From an uncultured Lachnospiraceae bacterium (lineage in GTDB: Bacteria; Bacillota_A; Clostridia; Lachnospirales; Lachnospiraceae), in assembly GCA_905200565.1 (NCBI GenBank), contig CAJKKX010000178.1, positions 1-5,614 on the forward strand: 5,614 bases of DNA. Reading direction: 5' to 3'. Position 1 is the first letter of the stretch, and each line of letters starts with the position of its first letter. The notes beneath the pieces were generated by a model. It was not told the origin of the DNA. It did not search any database and saw only the letters and a program-made list of their open reading frames with translations. The position numbers and the translations under genes are program-made. This document shows, one piece after another, positions 1 to 5,533 of this stretch.

Positions 1-117
1 TTTCCACCCGACCTGCGTACGGAAGGAACGCAAACTCCCCGCCAAACCAGAATTTTTTCCAGAAAAACCACCTGCACAAAAGATATAAAAAGATAAAAAT
101 ATGCGAAATAGTAATGC
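1..117. other. Left-edge region without a supportable gene
   Basis: All three plus-strand frames stay open from the window edge (stops at 94-96, 86-88 and 138-140), so an open frame alone does not identify a gene. The frame beginning at base 2 reads as a Lys/Pro-rich tail ending KPEFFPEKPPAQKI and could be the C-terminus of an upstream gene, but no homology is recognised. No T-box motif or other leader element that might control asnA is seen. The stretch 79-110 is A-rich and could act as an upstream (UP-like) element for the asnA promoter. Confidence 0.3.
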
Positions 118-146
118 TTGCAGTCCTTTTCTTCAAATGATATACT
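118..146 (+). promoter_or_regulatory. Sigma-A promoter of asnA
   Basis: The -35 box TTGCAG (118-123) and -10 box TATACT (141-146) are separated by exactly 17 bases. Each box is close to consensus (TTGACA and TATAAT). Transcription should begin around 153-154, leaving a leader of about 30 bases. That is too short for a T-box or riboswitch, so control is more likely at initiation. Confidence 0.75.
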
Positions 147-170
147 ATCCACGATGAACGAATTTTAAAT

Positions 171-177
171 AAAGGAG
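171..177 (+). promoter_or_regulatory. Ribosome binding site of asnA
   Basis: AAAGGAG lies six bases before the ATG at 184. It supports this start, and no competing in-frame start lies upstream. Confidence 0.85.
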
Positions 178-183
178 TATCTT

Positions 184-1194
184 ATGAAAAATTTAATCAT
201 ACCAAAAGATTATAAAGCTGAATTAAACCTGCACGATACGCAGGTCGGCATCAAGACGGTTAAGGATTTCTTTCAGAAAACTCTTTCTGAACGCCTAAAC
301 CTGCTGCGTGTGTCCGCACCCCTGTTCGTGACGCCGGAATCCGGACTCAATGACAATTTAAATGGCGTGGAACGTCCGGTAAGTTTCGACATCCGGGAAC
401 AGAACGGAGCAACTGCCGAAATCGTCCACTCGCTTGCAAAATGGAAACGCTACGCTCTGAAAAAATACGGCTTTTCTCATGGAGAAGGACTGTATACGGA
501 CATGAGCGCTATCCGCAGAGATGAGGACACCGACAATATTCATTCTATTTATGTAGACCAGTGGGACTGGGAAAAGATCATCAAAAAAGAAGAGCGTACG
601 GTAGAAACACTAAAAAATGTGGTTCGCACAGTCTACAAGGCTCTGAAAAAAACAGAAAAATACATGGCGATCGAATATGATTACATAGAGGAAATTCTTC
701 CAAAAGATATTTTCTTTATCACGACGCAGGAGCTGGAGGATATGTACCCGGACTGCACGCCAAAAGAAAGAGAATACAAAATCACCAAATTAAAAGGAGC
801 CGTGTTCATCATGCAGATCGGCGGCGCTCTCGCTTCCGGCGAGAAGCATGACGGCCGTGCCCCGGACTATGATGACTGGACGTTAAACGGAGATATTATC
901 GTGTACTATCCGGTACTGGATATTGCTCTGGAGCTCTCTTCTATGGGAATCCGTGTGGATGAAGAAGCTCTGCTGCGCCAGCTTGAGATTGCAGGCTGCC
1001 CGGAACGTGCCGAACTTCCTTTCCAGAAAGCCATTCTGAATCAGGAAGTTCCCTACACCATCGGCGGCGGCATCGGACAGTCCCGTATCTGTATGTTTTA
1101 TCTCCGGAAAGCCCATATCGGTGAAGTGCAGGCTTCCCTTTGGCCAGAGGATGTGACGAAAGAAGCGCTTGCGCACGGAATTCAATTACTGTAA
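184..1194 (+). CDS. asnA: Aspartate--ammonia ligase (asparagine synthetase A)
   Basis: This cytoplasmic enzyme makes asparagine from aspartate, ammonia and ATP through an aspartyl-adenylate, releasing AMP and pyrophosphate. The 336 residues match the usual length of the family (about 330) from end to end. AsnA has a class II aminoacyl-tRNA synthetase-like catalytic fold. Visible family blocks are the N-terminal LNLLRVSAPLFV (38-49), YTDMSAIRRDED (104-115), HSIYVDQWDWEK (120-131), GGALASGEKHDGRAPDYDDW (213-232) and the motif-3-like GGGIGQSR (294-301), whose Arg301 should contact ATP. The gene is a single unit with its own promoter, ribosome binding site and terminator, convergent with the glnA-to-dapL genes. 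It depends on free ammonia, unlike glutamine-using AsnB, which fits its position beside glutamine synthetase. Nothing suggests truncation or transfer. Identification is secure. Confidence 0.97.
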   Translation: MKNLIIPKDYKAELNLHDTQVGIKTVKDFFQKTLSERLNLLRVSAPLFVTPESGLNDNLNGVERPVSFDIREQNGATAEIVHSLAKWKRYALKKYGFSHGEGLYTDMSAIRRDEDTDNIHSIYVDQWDWEKIIKKEERTVETLKNVVRTVYKALKKTEKYMAIEYDYIEEILPKDIFFITTQELEDMYPDCTPKEREYKITKLKGAVFIMQIGGALASGEKHDGRAPDYDDWTLNGDIIVYYPVLDIALELSSMGIRVDEEALLRQLEIAGCPERAELPFQKAILNQEVPYTIGGGIGQSRICMFYLRKAHIGEVQASLWPEDVTKEALAHGIQLL

Positions 1195-1198
1195 CAGC

Positions 1199-1241
1199 AA
1201 AAGAACCGGAAACGATTTTCATGATCGTCCCCGGTTCTTTT
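1199..1241. terminator. Bidirectional intrinsic terminator between asnA and dapL
   Basis: A perfect 11-base inverted repeat, AAAAGAACCGG (1199-1209) and CCGGTTCTTTT (1231-1241), encloses a second 5-base stem, ACGAT (1212-1216) with ATCGT (1224-1228). The A-rich and T-rich ends mean that on either strand the hairpin finishes in a short T tract, giving plus TTCTTTTCT and minus TTCTTTTGCT. It starts five bases after the asnA stop and 18 bases beyond the dapL stop, so it plausibly ends both converging transcripts. Confidence 0.88.
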
Positions 1242-1258
1242 CTATATCCTGTTCCTTG

Positions 1259-2473
1259 TTAAATCTTTTTAATTCTCTCAATCGCCGCCAGCGTATTCTC
1301 ATAGCTTCCAAATGCCGTCAGACGGAAGTATCCTTCCCCGCTCGGCCCGAATCCGGAGCCAGGTGTTCCCACAACATTTGCTTTTTCCAGCAGATAATCA
1401 AAAAATTCCCACGACGTCATCGCATCCGGCGCTTTCAGCCAGATATAGGGTGCATTCACACCGCCATAGACCTCATACCCCGCATGTTTCAATCCTTCAG
1501 AAATCGTCCGGGCATTTTTCATATAATATGCCACCTGTTCTTTCAACTGGGCTTTTCCTGCTTCCGAATAAACTGCCTCGCCCGCCCTCTGAATAATGTA
1601 CGGAGCGCCGTTATATTTGGTGCCATGACGTCTCGCCCACAAAGAATGGAGCGCCACATCCCCGCATTTCAGGTCTTTCGGAATCACGGTAAAGCCCAGA
1701 CGTGTTCCGGTAAAGCCTGCATTTTTCGAAAAGCTCCGCAACTCGATGGCACAGGTTCTCGCTCCCTCACACTCATAAATCGAGTGCGGCACATCTTCTT
1801 CTGAAATATACGCTTCATAAGCAGCGTCAAAAATAATGACGGCTCCTACTCTGTTCGCATAATCCACCCACACCTGAAGCTGCTCCTTTGTGATCGTGGT
1901 TCCGGTAGGATTATTCGGGAAACAGAGGTAGATGACGTCCGGCGTCTCTTTCGGCAGTTCCGGCACAAAATGATTTTTAGCCGTACACGGCATATAGATC
2001 ACATCGCTCCACGTCTCTGTTTTCGCATCGTATGTACCAGTACGCCCCGCCATAACATTCGTGTCCACATAAACCGGATACACCGGGTCGCATACGGCAA
2101 TTTTATTGTCCACGCTGAATATTTCCTGAATATTTCCGGAATCACATTTCGCTCCGTCTGAAATAAAGATTTCATCCGCCGCAATGTCGCAGCCCCGGTC
2201 TGCATAGTCATTCTTTGCAATGGCGGACCTTAAAAATTCATACCCCAGATCCGGCGCATATCCACGAAAGGTTTCCGCCTTTCCCATCTCATCCACAGCG
2301 CTGTGCAGCGTATCGATGATAGCCGGAGCCAGCGGCTGCGTCACATCCCCGATTCCCAGACGAATGATCTTTTTATCCGGATTCGCTTCTGAAAAAGCAG
2401 CTACTTTCTTTGCGATGTTGGAAAACAAATAGCTTCCCGGTAATTTCAAATAATTGTCATTAATCTTAAACAT
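1259..2473 (-). CDS. dapL: LL-diaminopimelate aminotransferase
   Basis: This PLP enzyme transfers the amino group of glutamate to tetrahydrodipicolinate, forming LL-2,6-diaminopimelate in one step and bypassing the DapD/DapC/DapE branch. The start is the ATG at 2473 (404 residues, near the usual 410), because GGGAGGA lies five bases upstream; a longer frame to 2527 would need a TTG start without such a site. It is a fold-type I aminotransferase. Visible features are ISDGAK (104-109), CFPNNPTG (184-191), FDAAYEAY (215-222) with Asp216 expected to bind the PLP ring nitrogen, the Schiff-base Lys250 in [10 protein letters not shown] (247-256), and a C-terminal GYFRLT (381-386) whose Arg384 should bind substrate carboxylate. 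It lies 60 bases downstream of dapF, which acts on its product. The main alternative, another class I aminotransferase, is unlikely given the DapL-type lysine motif and the dapF neighbour. Confidence 0.95.
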   Translation of the reverse strand: MFKINDNYLKLPGSYLFSNIAKKVAAFSEANPDKKIIRLGIGDVTQPLAPAIIDTLHSAVDEMGKAETFRGYAPDLGYEFLRSAIAKNDYADRGCDIAADEIFISDGAKCDSGNIQEIFSVDNKIAVCDPVYPVYVDTNVMAGRTGTYDAKTETWSDVIYMPCTAKNHFVPELPKETPDVIYLCFPNNPTGTTITKEQLQVWVDYANRVGAVIIFDAAYEAYISEEDVPHSIYECEGARTCAIELRSFSKNAGFTGTRLGFTVIPKDLKCGDVALHSLWARRHGTKYNGAPYIIQRAGEAVYSEAGKAQLKEQVAYYMKNARTISEGLKHAGYEVYGGVNAPYIWLKAPDAMTSWEFFDYLLEKANVVGTPGSGFGPSGEGYFRLTAFGSYENTLAAIERIKKI

Positions 2474-2478
2474 GTCTT

Positions 2479-2485
2479 TCCTCCC
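2479..2485 (-). promoter_or_regulatory. Ribosome binding site deciding the dapL start
   Basis: On the minus strand GGGAGGA sits five bases before the ATG at 2473. It makes this internal methionine the real start and leaves the 18 in-frame upstream codons as intergenic sequence. Confidence 0.85.
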
Positions 2486-2512
2486 TGCGTTTTTATATAT
2501 TCTATCTGCACA

Positions 2513-2542
2513 GAACCGTAAACACAAAAATGTTTACCGTTC
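2513..2542 (-). repeat. Hairpin across the dapF stop codon
   Basis: Plus-strand GAACCGTAAACA (2513-2524) and TGTTTACCGTTC (2531-2542) are complementary at 11 of 12 positions around a 6-base centre, CAAAAA. In the minus-strand transcript the structure holds the last dapF codons and its stop. No T tract follows the dapL-proximal arm, so it does not look like an intrinsic terminator. It may protect or process the dapF mRNA end, or tune coupling to dapL. Confidence 0.6.
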
Positions 2543-3370
2543 CGGAATTTCACCGTCAAATACTACCGTTGCCGGCCCTGTCATATAGACCAGGTTTTCC
2601 TTTTCGTCCCAGAAAATTTTCAAATCGCCGCCCAGAAGTTTTACGGTCACTTCCCCATTCACATACCCGTTCAGAATGGAAGCTACCGCCACGGCGCAGG
2701 CGCCTGTCCCACATGCCAGCGTTTCACCGGAACCTCGTTCCCAGACGCGCATTTCCACAGTATGTTCATCGACCACACGGACAAATTCTGTATTGACCCG
2801 ATCCGGGAAACAGGAATGGCTTTCAAATTCCGGACCAATCTCTTCAATCTTTAGATTCTTTACATCATCCAGATAAACGACCGCATGAGGATTTCCCATA
2901 GATACGCAGGTCATGTGATAAATCCTTCCCTGTACTTCAATCGGCTGGTCAATCACCCGCTCCTTATCTGAAACAAGAGGTATCTTCCGTGGTTCCAGTT
3001 CCGGCGCCCCCATATTTACTCTGACCTGGCATACCTTCCCATCCTCTATAGTCAAATCCAGGTATTTGATTCCGCTCTTTGTTTCTACCGAAAGACTTGT
3101 CTGGTCTGTCAGGCCATAATCGTATACATACTTCGCCACACATCGGATTCCGTTTCCGCACATCGCCCCTTCCGAACCGTCCGCATTGTACATTTCCATA
3201 CGAAAATCAGCTTTCTCCGATGGTTTGATTAAAATCAGTCCGTCTGAACCGATTCCGAAATGCCGGTCGCTGACACGAACCGCCAATTCCCCCGGATTTT
3301 CCACCTTTTCCTGAAAACAATTCACATATACATAATCATTTCCAATTCCCTGCATCTTCGTAAATTTCAT
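2534..3370 (-). CDS. dapF: Diaminopimelate epimerase
   Basis: This cofactor-free cytoplasmic epimerase converts LL-diaminopimelate to the meso form, which is used in the peptidoglycan stem peptide and decarboxylated to lysine by LysA. The 278 residues are the normal family length. Both catalytic cysteines are present: Cys71 in the AMCGNGIRC block (69-77) and Cys220 in RGSGETLACGTGAC (212-225). The two-fold repeated DapF fold is also marked by MQGIGNDY (6-13), FGIGSDGL (38-45) and SMGNPHAV (157-164). AGAGGAG six bases before the ATG fixes the start. The gene is 72 bases downstream of the ANTAR regulator and 60 bases upstream of dapL, in the same direction. No lysine riboswitch fits in the short upstream gap. 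Identification is secure. Confidence 0.97.
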   Translation of the reverse strand: MKFTKMQGIGNDYVYVNCFQEKVENPGELAVRVSDRHFGIGSDGLILIKPSEKADFRMEMYNADGSEGAMCGNGIRCVAKYVYDYGLTDQTSLSVETKSGIKYLDLTIEDGKVCQVRVNMGAPELEPRKIPLVSDKERVIDQPIEVQGRIYHMTCVSMGNPHAVVYLDDVKNLKIEEIGPEFESHSCFPDRVNTEFVRVVDEHTVEMRVWERGSGETLACGTGACAVAVASILNGYVNGEVTVKLLGGDLKIFWDEKENLVYMTGPATVVFDGEIPER

Positions 3371-3376
3371 CCCATT

Positions 3377-3383
3377 CTCCTCT
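3377..3383 (-). promoter_or_regulatory. Ribosome binding site of dapF
   Basis: On the minus strand AGAGGAG precedes the ATG at 3370 with a 6-base spacer. Confidence 0.85.
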
Positions 3384-3434
3384 CTACTACAAAAACATCC
3401 TTACACGCCATAGGGTAAAAGGTCTTTGCCTGCA

Positions 3435-3463
3435 ATTATACATTAAAACTTCATAAGACTGAA
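3435..3463 (-). promoter_or_regulatory. Candidate weak promoter for dapF-dapL
   Basis: A perfect -10 box TATAAT (minus strand, 3440-3435) just follows the regulator's stop codon. At a 17-base spacing the -35 position reads TTCAGT (3463-3458), matching consensus at only three of six bases and lying inside the regulator's last codons. It could give dapF and dapL some expression independent of glnA. The poor -35 makes this tentative. Confidence 0.35.
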
Positions 3464-3991
3464 TACCATCTGTGCCGTCTCGATCAGGCTGTTTCCACTG
3501 TCCATGCTGCATTTCTGGATATAACGGTGTGCTTCTTCTTCTGTCATATTGTTTCGCTCCATCAACAGCCGTTTTGCTTCCTCGATGATCTTTTTCTCTT
3601 CCTCACTTCTTTGTCTTGGCTTTGCTTTCCGCTTCTTTCTCTGCCGCAGGATCGTTCCCGCCATCATTTCCAGCGTATTGACCAGATCGTGTACCTTAAG
3701 CGGAAGCTCCAGACAGACAATATCGTTATTCCTGCAATCACTCAGAATGTGGGGCGATGCTGCCAGAAGCATCTGCACATTAGGGGGCAGATAAGCATGG
3801 AGCTGAGAATACAGCATATCATGGAACCGATAACCGCAGAGAATGATTCCGTCCGACAAGCGTTCTACCATCTGGAGTGCCTGCGCGCCGCTGGTGCAGA
3901 CGCCAGTTACCTCATAACCGTTCCGTACCAGCAAATTTCTGATATTCTTCGCATCCTCCAATTTAGGAAATACCACAACAACACTTACCAA
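3443..3991 (-). CDS. ANTAR-domain RNA-binding antiterminator, NitR-like, with degenerate receiver domain
   Basis: This is a 182-residue regulator. Residues 1-112 resemble a response-regulator receiver, but the expected acidic pair is Phe8-Pro9, the phosphoacceptor position is Gly53 (IILCGYRF, 49-56) and the conserved Lys is Leu96 (before Pro97). It is therefore probably not phosphorylated. A very basic linker (RQRKKRKAKPRQR, 116-128) leads to an ANTAR helix bundle (about 130-180) with EEAKRLLMERNNMTEEEAH (137-155) and CSMDSGNSLIETA (161-173). ANTAR domains bind paired hexaloop RNA hairpins and prevent transcription termination. Its place directly after glnA matches the clostridial regulators often called NitR or GlnR, implicated in nitrogen control. 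The start is TTG, chosen because the preceding AGGAGGTGAT is an almost ideal ribosome binding site. The ANTAR family call is firm; the glnA target is inferred. Confidence 0.92.
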   Translation of the reverse strand: MVSVVVVFPKLEDAKNIRNLLVRNGYEVTGVCTSGAQALQMVERLSDGIILCGYRFHDMLYSQLHAYLPPNVQMLLAASPHILSDCRNNDIVCLELPLKVHDLVNTLEMMAGTILRQRKKRKAKPRQRSEEEKKIIEEAKRLLMERNNMTEEEAHRYIQKCSMDSGNSLIETAQMVFSLMKF

Positions 3992-3995
3992 TGAA

Positions 3996-4005
3996 TCACC
4001 TCCTG
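3996..4005 (-). promoter_or_regulatory. Extended ribosome binding site for the TTG start of the ANTAR gene
   Basis: Minus-strand AGGAGGTGAT is a 10-base match to the complement of the 16S rRNA 3' end. AGGAGG is seven bases before TTG at 3991. No ATG or GTG lies in frame at a suitable distance, so the very strong site appears to offset a weak start codon. Confidence 0.85.
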
Positions 4006-4007
4006 TT

Positions 4008-4044
4008 TTTTACAGCGCCAAAGACACTGCTTTCCTCTGTAAAA
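4008..4044 (-). repeat. Stem-loop between glnA and the ANTAR gene
   Basis: On the minus strand TTTTACAG (4044-4037) and CTGTAAAA (4015-4008) are perfectly complementary over eight bases. The 21-base interior can form AAAG-CAGTGT-CTTT, a short stem with a 6-base loop. The end is A-rich, not T-rich, so it is not a terminator. It stops only two bases before the ANTAR gene's ribosome binding site region and could affect translation or mRNA processing. Confidence 0.55.
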
Positions 4045-4061
4045 TAACCAGAAAACAGCAG

Positions 4062-5390
4062 CTAAATCCTGTATAAGTACTGCTCAACCTCCCATGACGA
4101 CACATGTCTGCTGTACTGCGCCCACTCCTCTTTTTTGGCATGAATATAACGCTCGCTGAAATGTTCTCCCAGTACGCCTCTGACAAATTCATCCTTCTCC
4201 ATTTCACAAACCGCTTCCAGAAGATTGTTTGGCAGAGATTCTATCCCATTCTCTTTTCTTTCTTTTGCAGTCATTTCAAAAATATTTTTATCTATGCTGT
4301 CCGGAGGCAAAATTTCATTTCGGATTCCGTCAAGTCCTGCCGCCAGGCACACAGCCAGCAACAGATAGGGGTTGGCAGACGGGTCCGGACAGCGAAGTTC
4401 TACCCTGGCAGCCTCTCTCTGCCCCGCCGGAATGCGAATCAAAGGACTTCGGTTCGTCGCTGACCACGCAATATAAGCAGGCGCTTCAAATCCCGGAACC
4501 AGACGCTTATAAGAATTTACCAGCGGATTTGTGATGGCCGCCATTCCCCGGATATGCTTCATCAGCCCTCCAATAAAATAATATGCCTCTTTACTTAGTC
4601 CGAATGACTCAGACGCATCGAAAAAGATATTTTTTCCGTTCTTTTTCAGGGACATATTAAGATGCAGGCCGGAACCGTTGACTCCTTCCTGGGGCTTTGG
4701 CATAAAGCTGGCGTGAAGGCCATGACGCTTGGCAATTGTTTTTACAGCCAGCTTAAAAGTCATAAAATGATCTGCCATCGTCAGCGCTTCCTCATAATGA
4801 AGAACGATTTCATGCTGCGCCGGGGCCACTTCATGATGAGACGCCTCGACCTCAAACCCCATATCCTCCAGCGTCAGCACCATGTCCCTGCGGGCATTCT
4901 CCCCCAGGTCCATCGGGCCCAGATCAAAATACCCCGCTTTCTCATGCGTAATCGTCGTCGGCTGTCCATAATCATCCGTATGATAAAGGAAAAATTCACA
5001 TTCAGGCCCCACCTCGAACGTATACCCCATCTCTTCCGCTTCTTTTACTGCCCTTTTCAAGATACCTCTGGGATCACCCTCAAAAGGCTCCCCGTTCGGA
5101 CGATAGACGTCGCAGATCAGGCGCGCCACTTTTCCCTGCTGAGGCCTCCACGGAAAGATTGCCAGTGTATCAAGATCCGGATACAGGCACAGATCCGACT
5201 CTTCGATCCGCACAAAGCCCTTGATTGAAGAGCCGTCAAACATACACTGATTATCCAGCGCCTTCTCAAGCTGGCTGGAAGTAATCGCCACATTTTTCAA
5301 TGTACCGAACATATCAGTAAACTGAAGGCGGATAAACTCTACATCCTCTTCCTGTACCAGCCGCAAAACATCCTGTTTTGTATACTTCAT
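4062..5390 (-). CDS. glnA: Glutamine synthetase, type I-alpha
   Basis: This cytoplasmic enzyme, normally a dodecamer, condenses glutamate and ammonia with ATP to form glutamine. The 442 residues match the Gram-positive GSI-alpha form (about 444). The start at 5390 is set by AAAGGAG seven bases upstream; a longer frame to 5459 would begin with GTG inside the leader terminator. Visible motifs are DGSSIKGF (52-59), VGPECEFF (127-134) with metal-binding Glu130 and Glu132, [13 protein letters not shown] (182-194), [10 protein letters not shown] (238-247), [17 protein letters not shown] (288-304) with the Glu302 flap, NRSPLIRIP (313-321) and [13 protein letters not shown] (330-342). Arg61 in FVRIEESD corresponds to B. 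subtilis Arg62, needed for feedback inhibition. The adenylylated Tyr loop of GSI-beta enzymes is replaced by [15 protein letters not shown], so control should be by feedback and expression. It is first in the operon, 70 bases before the ANTAR gene. Confidence 0.98.
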   Translation of the reverse strand: MKYTKQDVLRLVQEEDVEFIRLQFTDMFGTLKNVAITSSQLEKALDNQCMFDGSSIKGFVRIEESDLCLYPDLDTLAIFPWRPQQGKVARLICDVYRPNGEPFEGDPRGILKRAVKEAEEMGYTFEVGPECEFFLYHTDDYGQPTTITHEKAGYFDLGPMDLGENARRDMVLTLEDMGFEVEASHHEVAPAQHEIVLHYEEALTMADHFMTFKLAVKTIAKRHGLHASFMPKPQEGVNGSGLHLNMSLKKNGKNIFFDASESFGLSKEAYYFIGGLMKHIRGMAAITNPLVNSYKRLVPGFEAPAYIAWSATNRSPLIRIPAGQREAARVELRCPDPSANPYLLLAVCLAAGLDGIRNEILPPDSIDKNIFEMTAKERKENGIESLPNNLLEAVCEMEKDEFVRGVLGEHFSERYIHAKKEEWAQYSRHVSSWEVEQYLYRI

Positions 5391-5397
5391 ATCAATT

Positions 5398-5404
5398 CTC
5401 CTTT
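5398..5404 (-). promoter_or_regulatory. Ribosome binding site deciding the glnA start
   Basis: Minus-strand AAAGGAG lies seven bases before the ATG at 5390. It rules in this start over the in-frame upstream extension, which would add 23 codons with no homology to glutamine synthetase. Confidence 0.88.
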
Positions 5405-5418
5405 TAAAGCATGTTTGG

Positions 5419-5439
5419 TTTACGCATCGCTTACGTAAA
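5419..5439 (-). repeat. Second hairpin in the glnA leader
   Basis: On the minus strand TTTACG (5439-5434) pairs perfectly with CGTAAA (5424-5419) around a 9-base loop. It overlaps the last three T's of the preceding leader terminator and ends 14 bases before the ribosome binding site. It is short and may be incidental, or may help shape the leader after read-through. Confidence 0.4.
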
Positions 5440-5469
5440 AAAGGGCGCTCTTCATACACGGAGAACGCC
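5437..5469 (-). terminator. Intrinsic terminator (attenuator) in the glnA leader
   Basis: In the minus-strand RNA, GGCGTTCT (5469-5462) pairs with AGAGCGCC (5451-5444) over eight positions including one G-U. Above a C-A mismatch a C-G pair closes a 6-base loop, GTGTAT. A C and six T's (5443-5437) follow. Flanking AAA (5472-5470) can extend the stem into the T tract with one bulge. It lies between the glnA promoter and ribosome binding site, so it should end transcription before glnA unless overcome: a classic attenuator. Confidence 0.8.
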
Positions 5470-5477
5470 TTTGCTCT
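5462..5477 (-). promoter_or_regulatory. Candidate ANTAR-type hexaloop hairpin overlapping the glnA leader terminator
   Basis: In the minus-strand RNA, AGAGC (5477-5473) and GTTCT (5466-5462) form a 5-base stem with one G-U around the loop AAAGGC. The loop has A at position 1 and G at position 4, the signature of ANTAR RNA targets. The hairpin uses the entire left arm of the terminator, so the two structures exclude each other. It begins at the predicted transcription start, and no first hexaloop hairpin is seen before it, whereas known targets have two. Confidence 0.45.
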
Positions 5478-5483
5478 AAAAAG

Positions 5484-5512
5484 ATAATAACAGCGCGTCG
5501 GCTTTTTGTCAA
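5484..5512 (-). promoter_or_regulatory. Sigma-A promoter of glnA
   Basis: On the minus strand the -35 box TTGACA (5512-5507) is perfect and the -10 box TATTAT (5489-5484) matches five of six bases, with exactly 17 bases between. Transcription should start near the A at 5477, giving a leader of about 87 bases. No TnrA/GlnR-type operator (TGTNAN7TNACA) is visible. A promoter this strong suits a gene restrained afterwards by an attenuator. Confidence 0.85.
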
Positions 5513-5533
5513 CTCACTGCTATCATCTTTTGT

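Noticed and set aside
1..80. Divergent minus-strand gene starting with GTG near base 80 and leaving the left edge
   Set aside because: The frame is open for about 26 codons but has no ribosome binding site and no recognisable sequence, and open frames also occur on the other strand there.
1..183. T-box or other amino-acid riboswitch before asnA
   Set aside because: No T-box sequence or specifier structure is present, and the promoter leaves a leader of only about 30 bases.
1169..1804. Plus-strand open frame of 211 codons opposite dapL
   Set aside because: It is the antisense shadow of dapL, rich in Arg, His, Ser and Phe without a recognisable domain, lacks a ribosome binding site, and would cross the asnA terminator.
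2495..2523. Possible promoter directly before dapL (TTTACG-17-TATATA, or TTGTGT-17-TAGAAT slightly shifted)
   Set aside because: Each box matches consensus poorly or partly in an AT-rich gap, and the -35 candidates lie inside the hairpin; this is weaker than the asnA and glnA promoters and not supportable alone.
2474..2527. N-terminal extension of dapL to a TTG at 2527
   Set aside because: The extension lies in the dapF-dapL gap, has no ribosome binding site, and would exceed family homology; the ATG at 2473 follows GGGAGGA.
3527..3994. Plus-strand open frame of 155 codons opposite the ANTAR gene
   Set aside because: It mirrors the ANTAR coding region, which has clear family motifs on the minus strand; this frame has none.
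4662..5228. Plus-strand open frame of 188 codons opposite glnA
   Set aside because: It is an antisense shadow of the strongly conserved glutamine synthetase sequence, with no family resemblance and no ribosome binding site.
5391..5459. N-terminal extension of glnA to a GTG at 5459
   Set aside because: The added 23 codons run through the leader terminator and do not resemble glutamine synthetase; the ATG at 5390 has a strong ribosome binding site and the family's usual N-terminus.
5413..5533. TnrA/GlnR-type operator at the glnA promoter
   Set aside because: No TGTNAN7TNACA inverted repeat is found around the promoter or leader.
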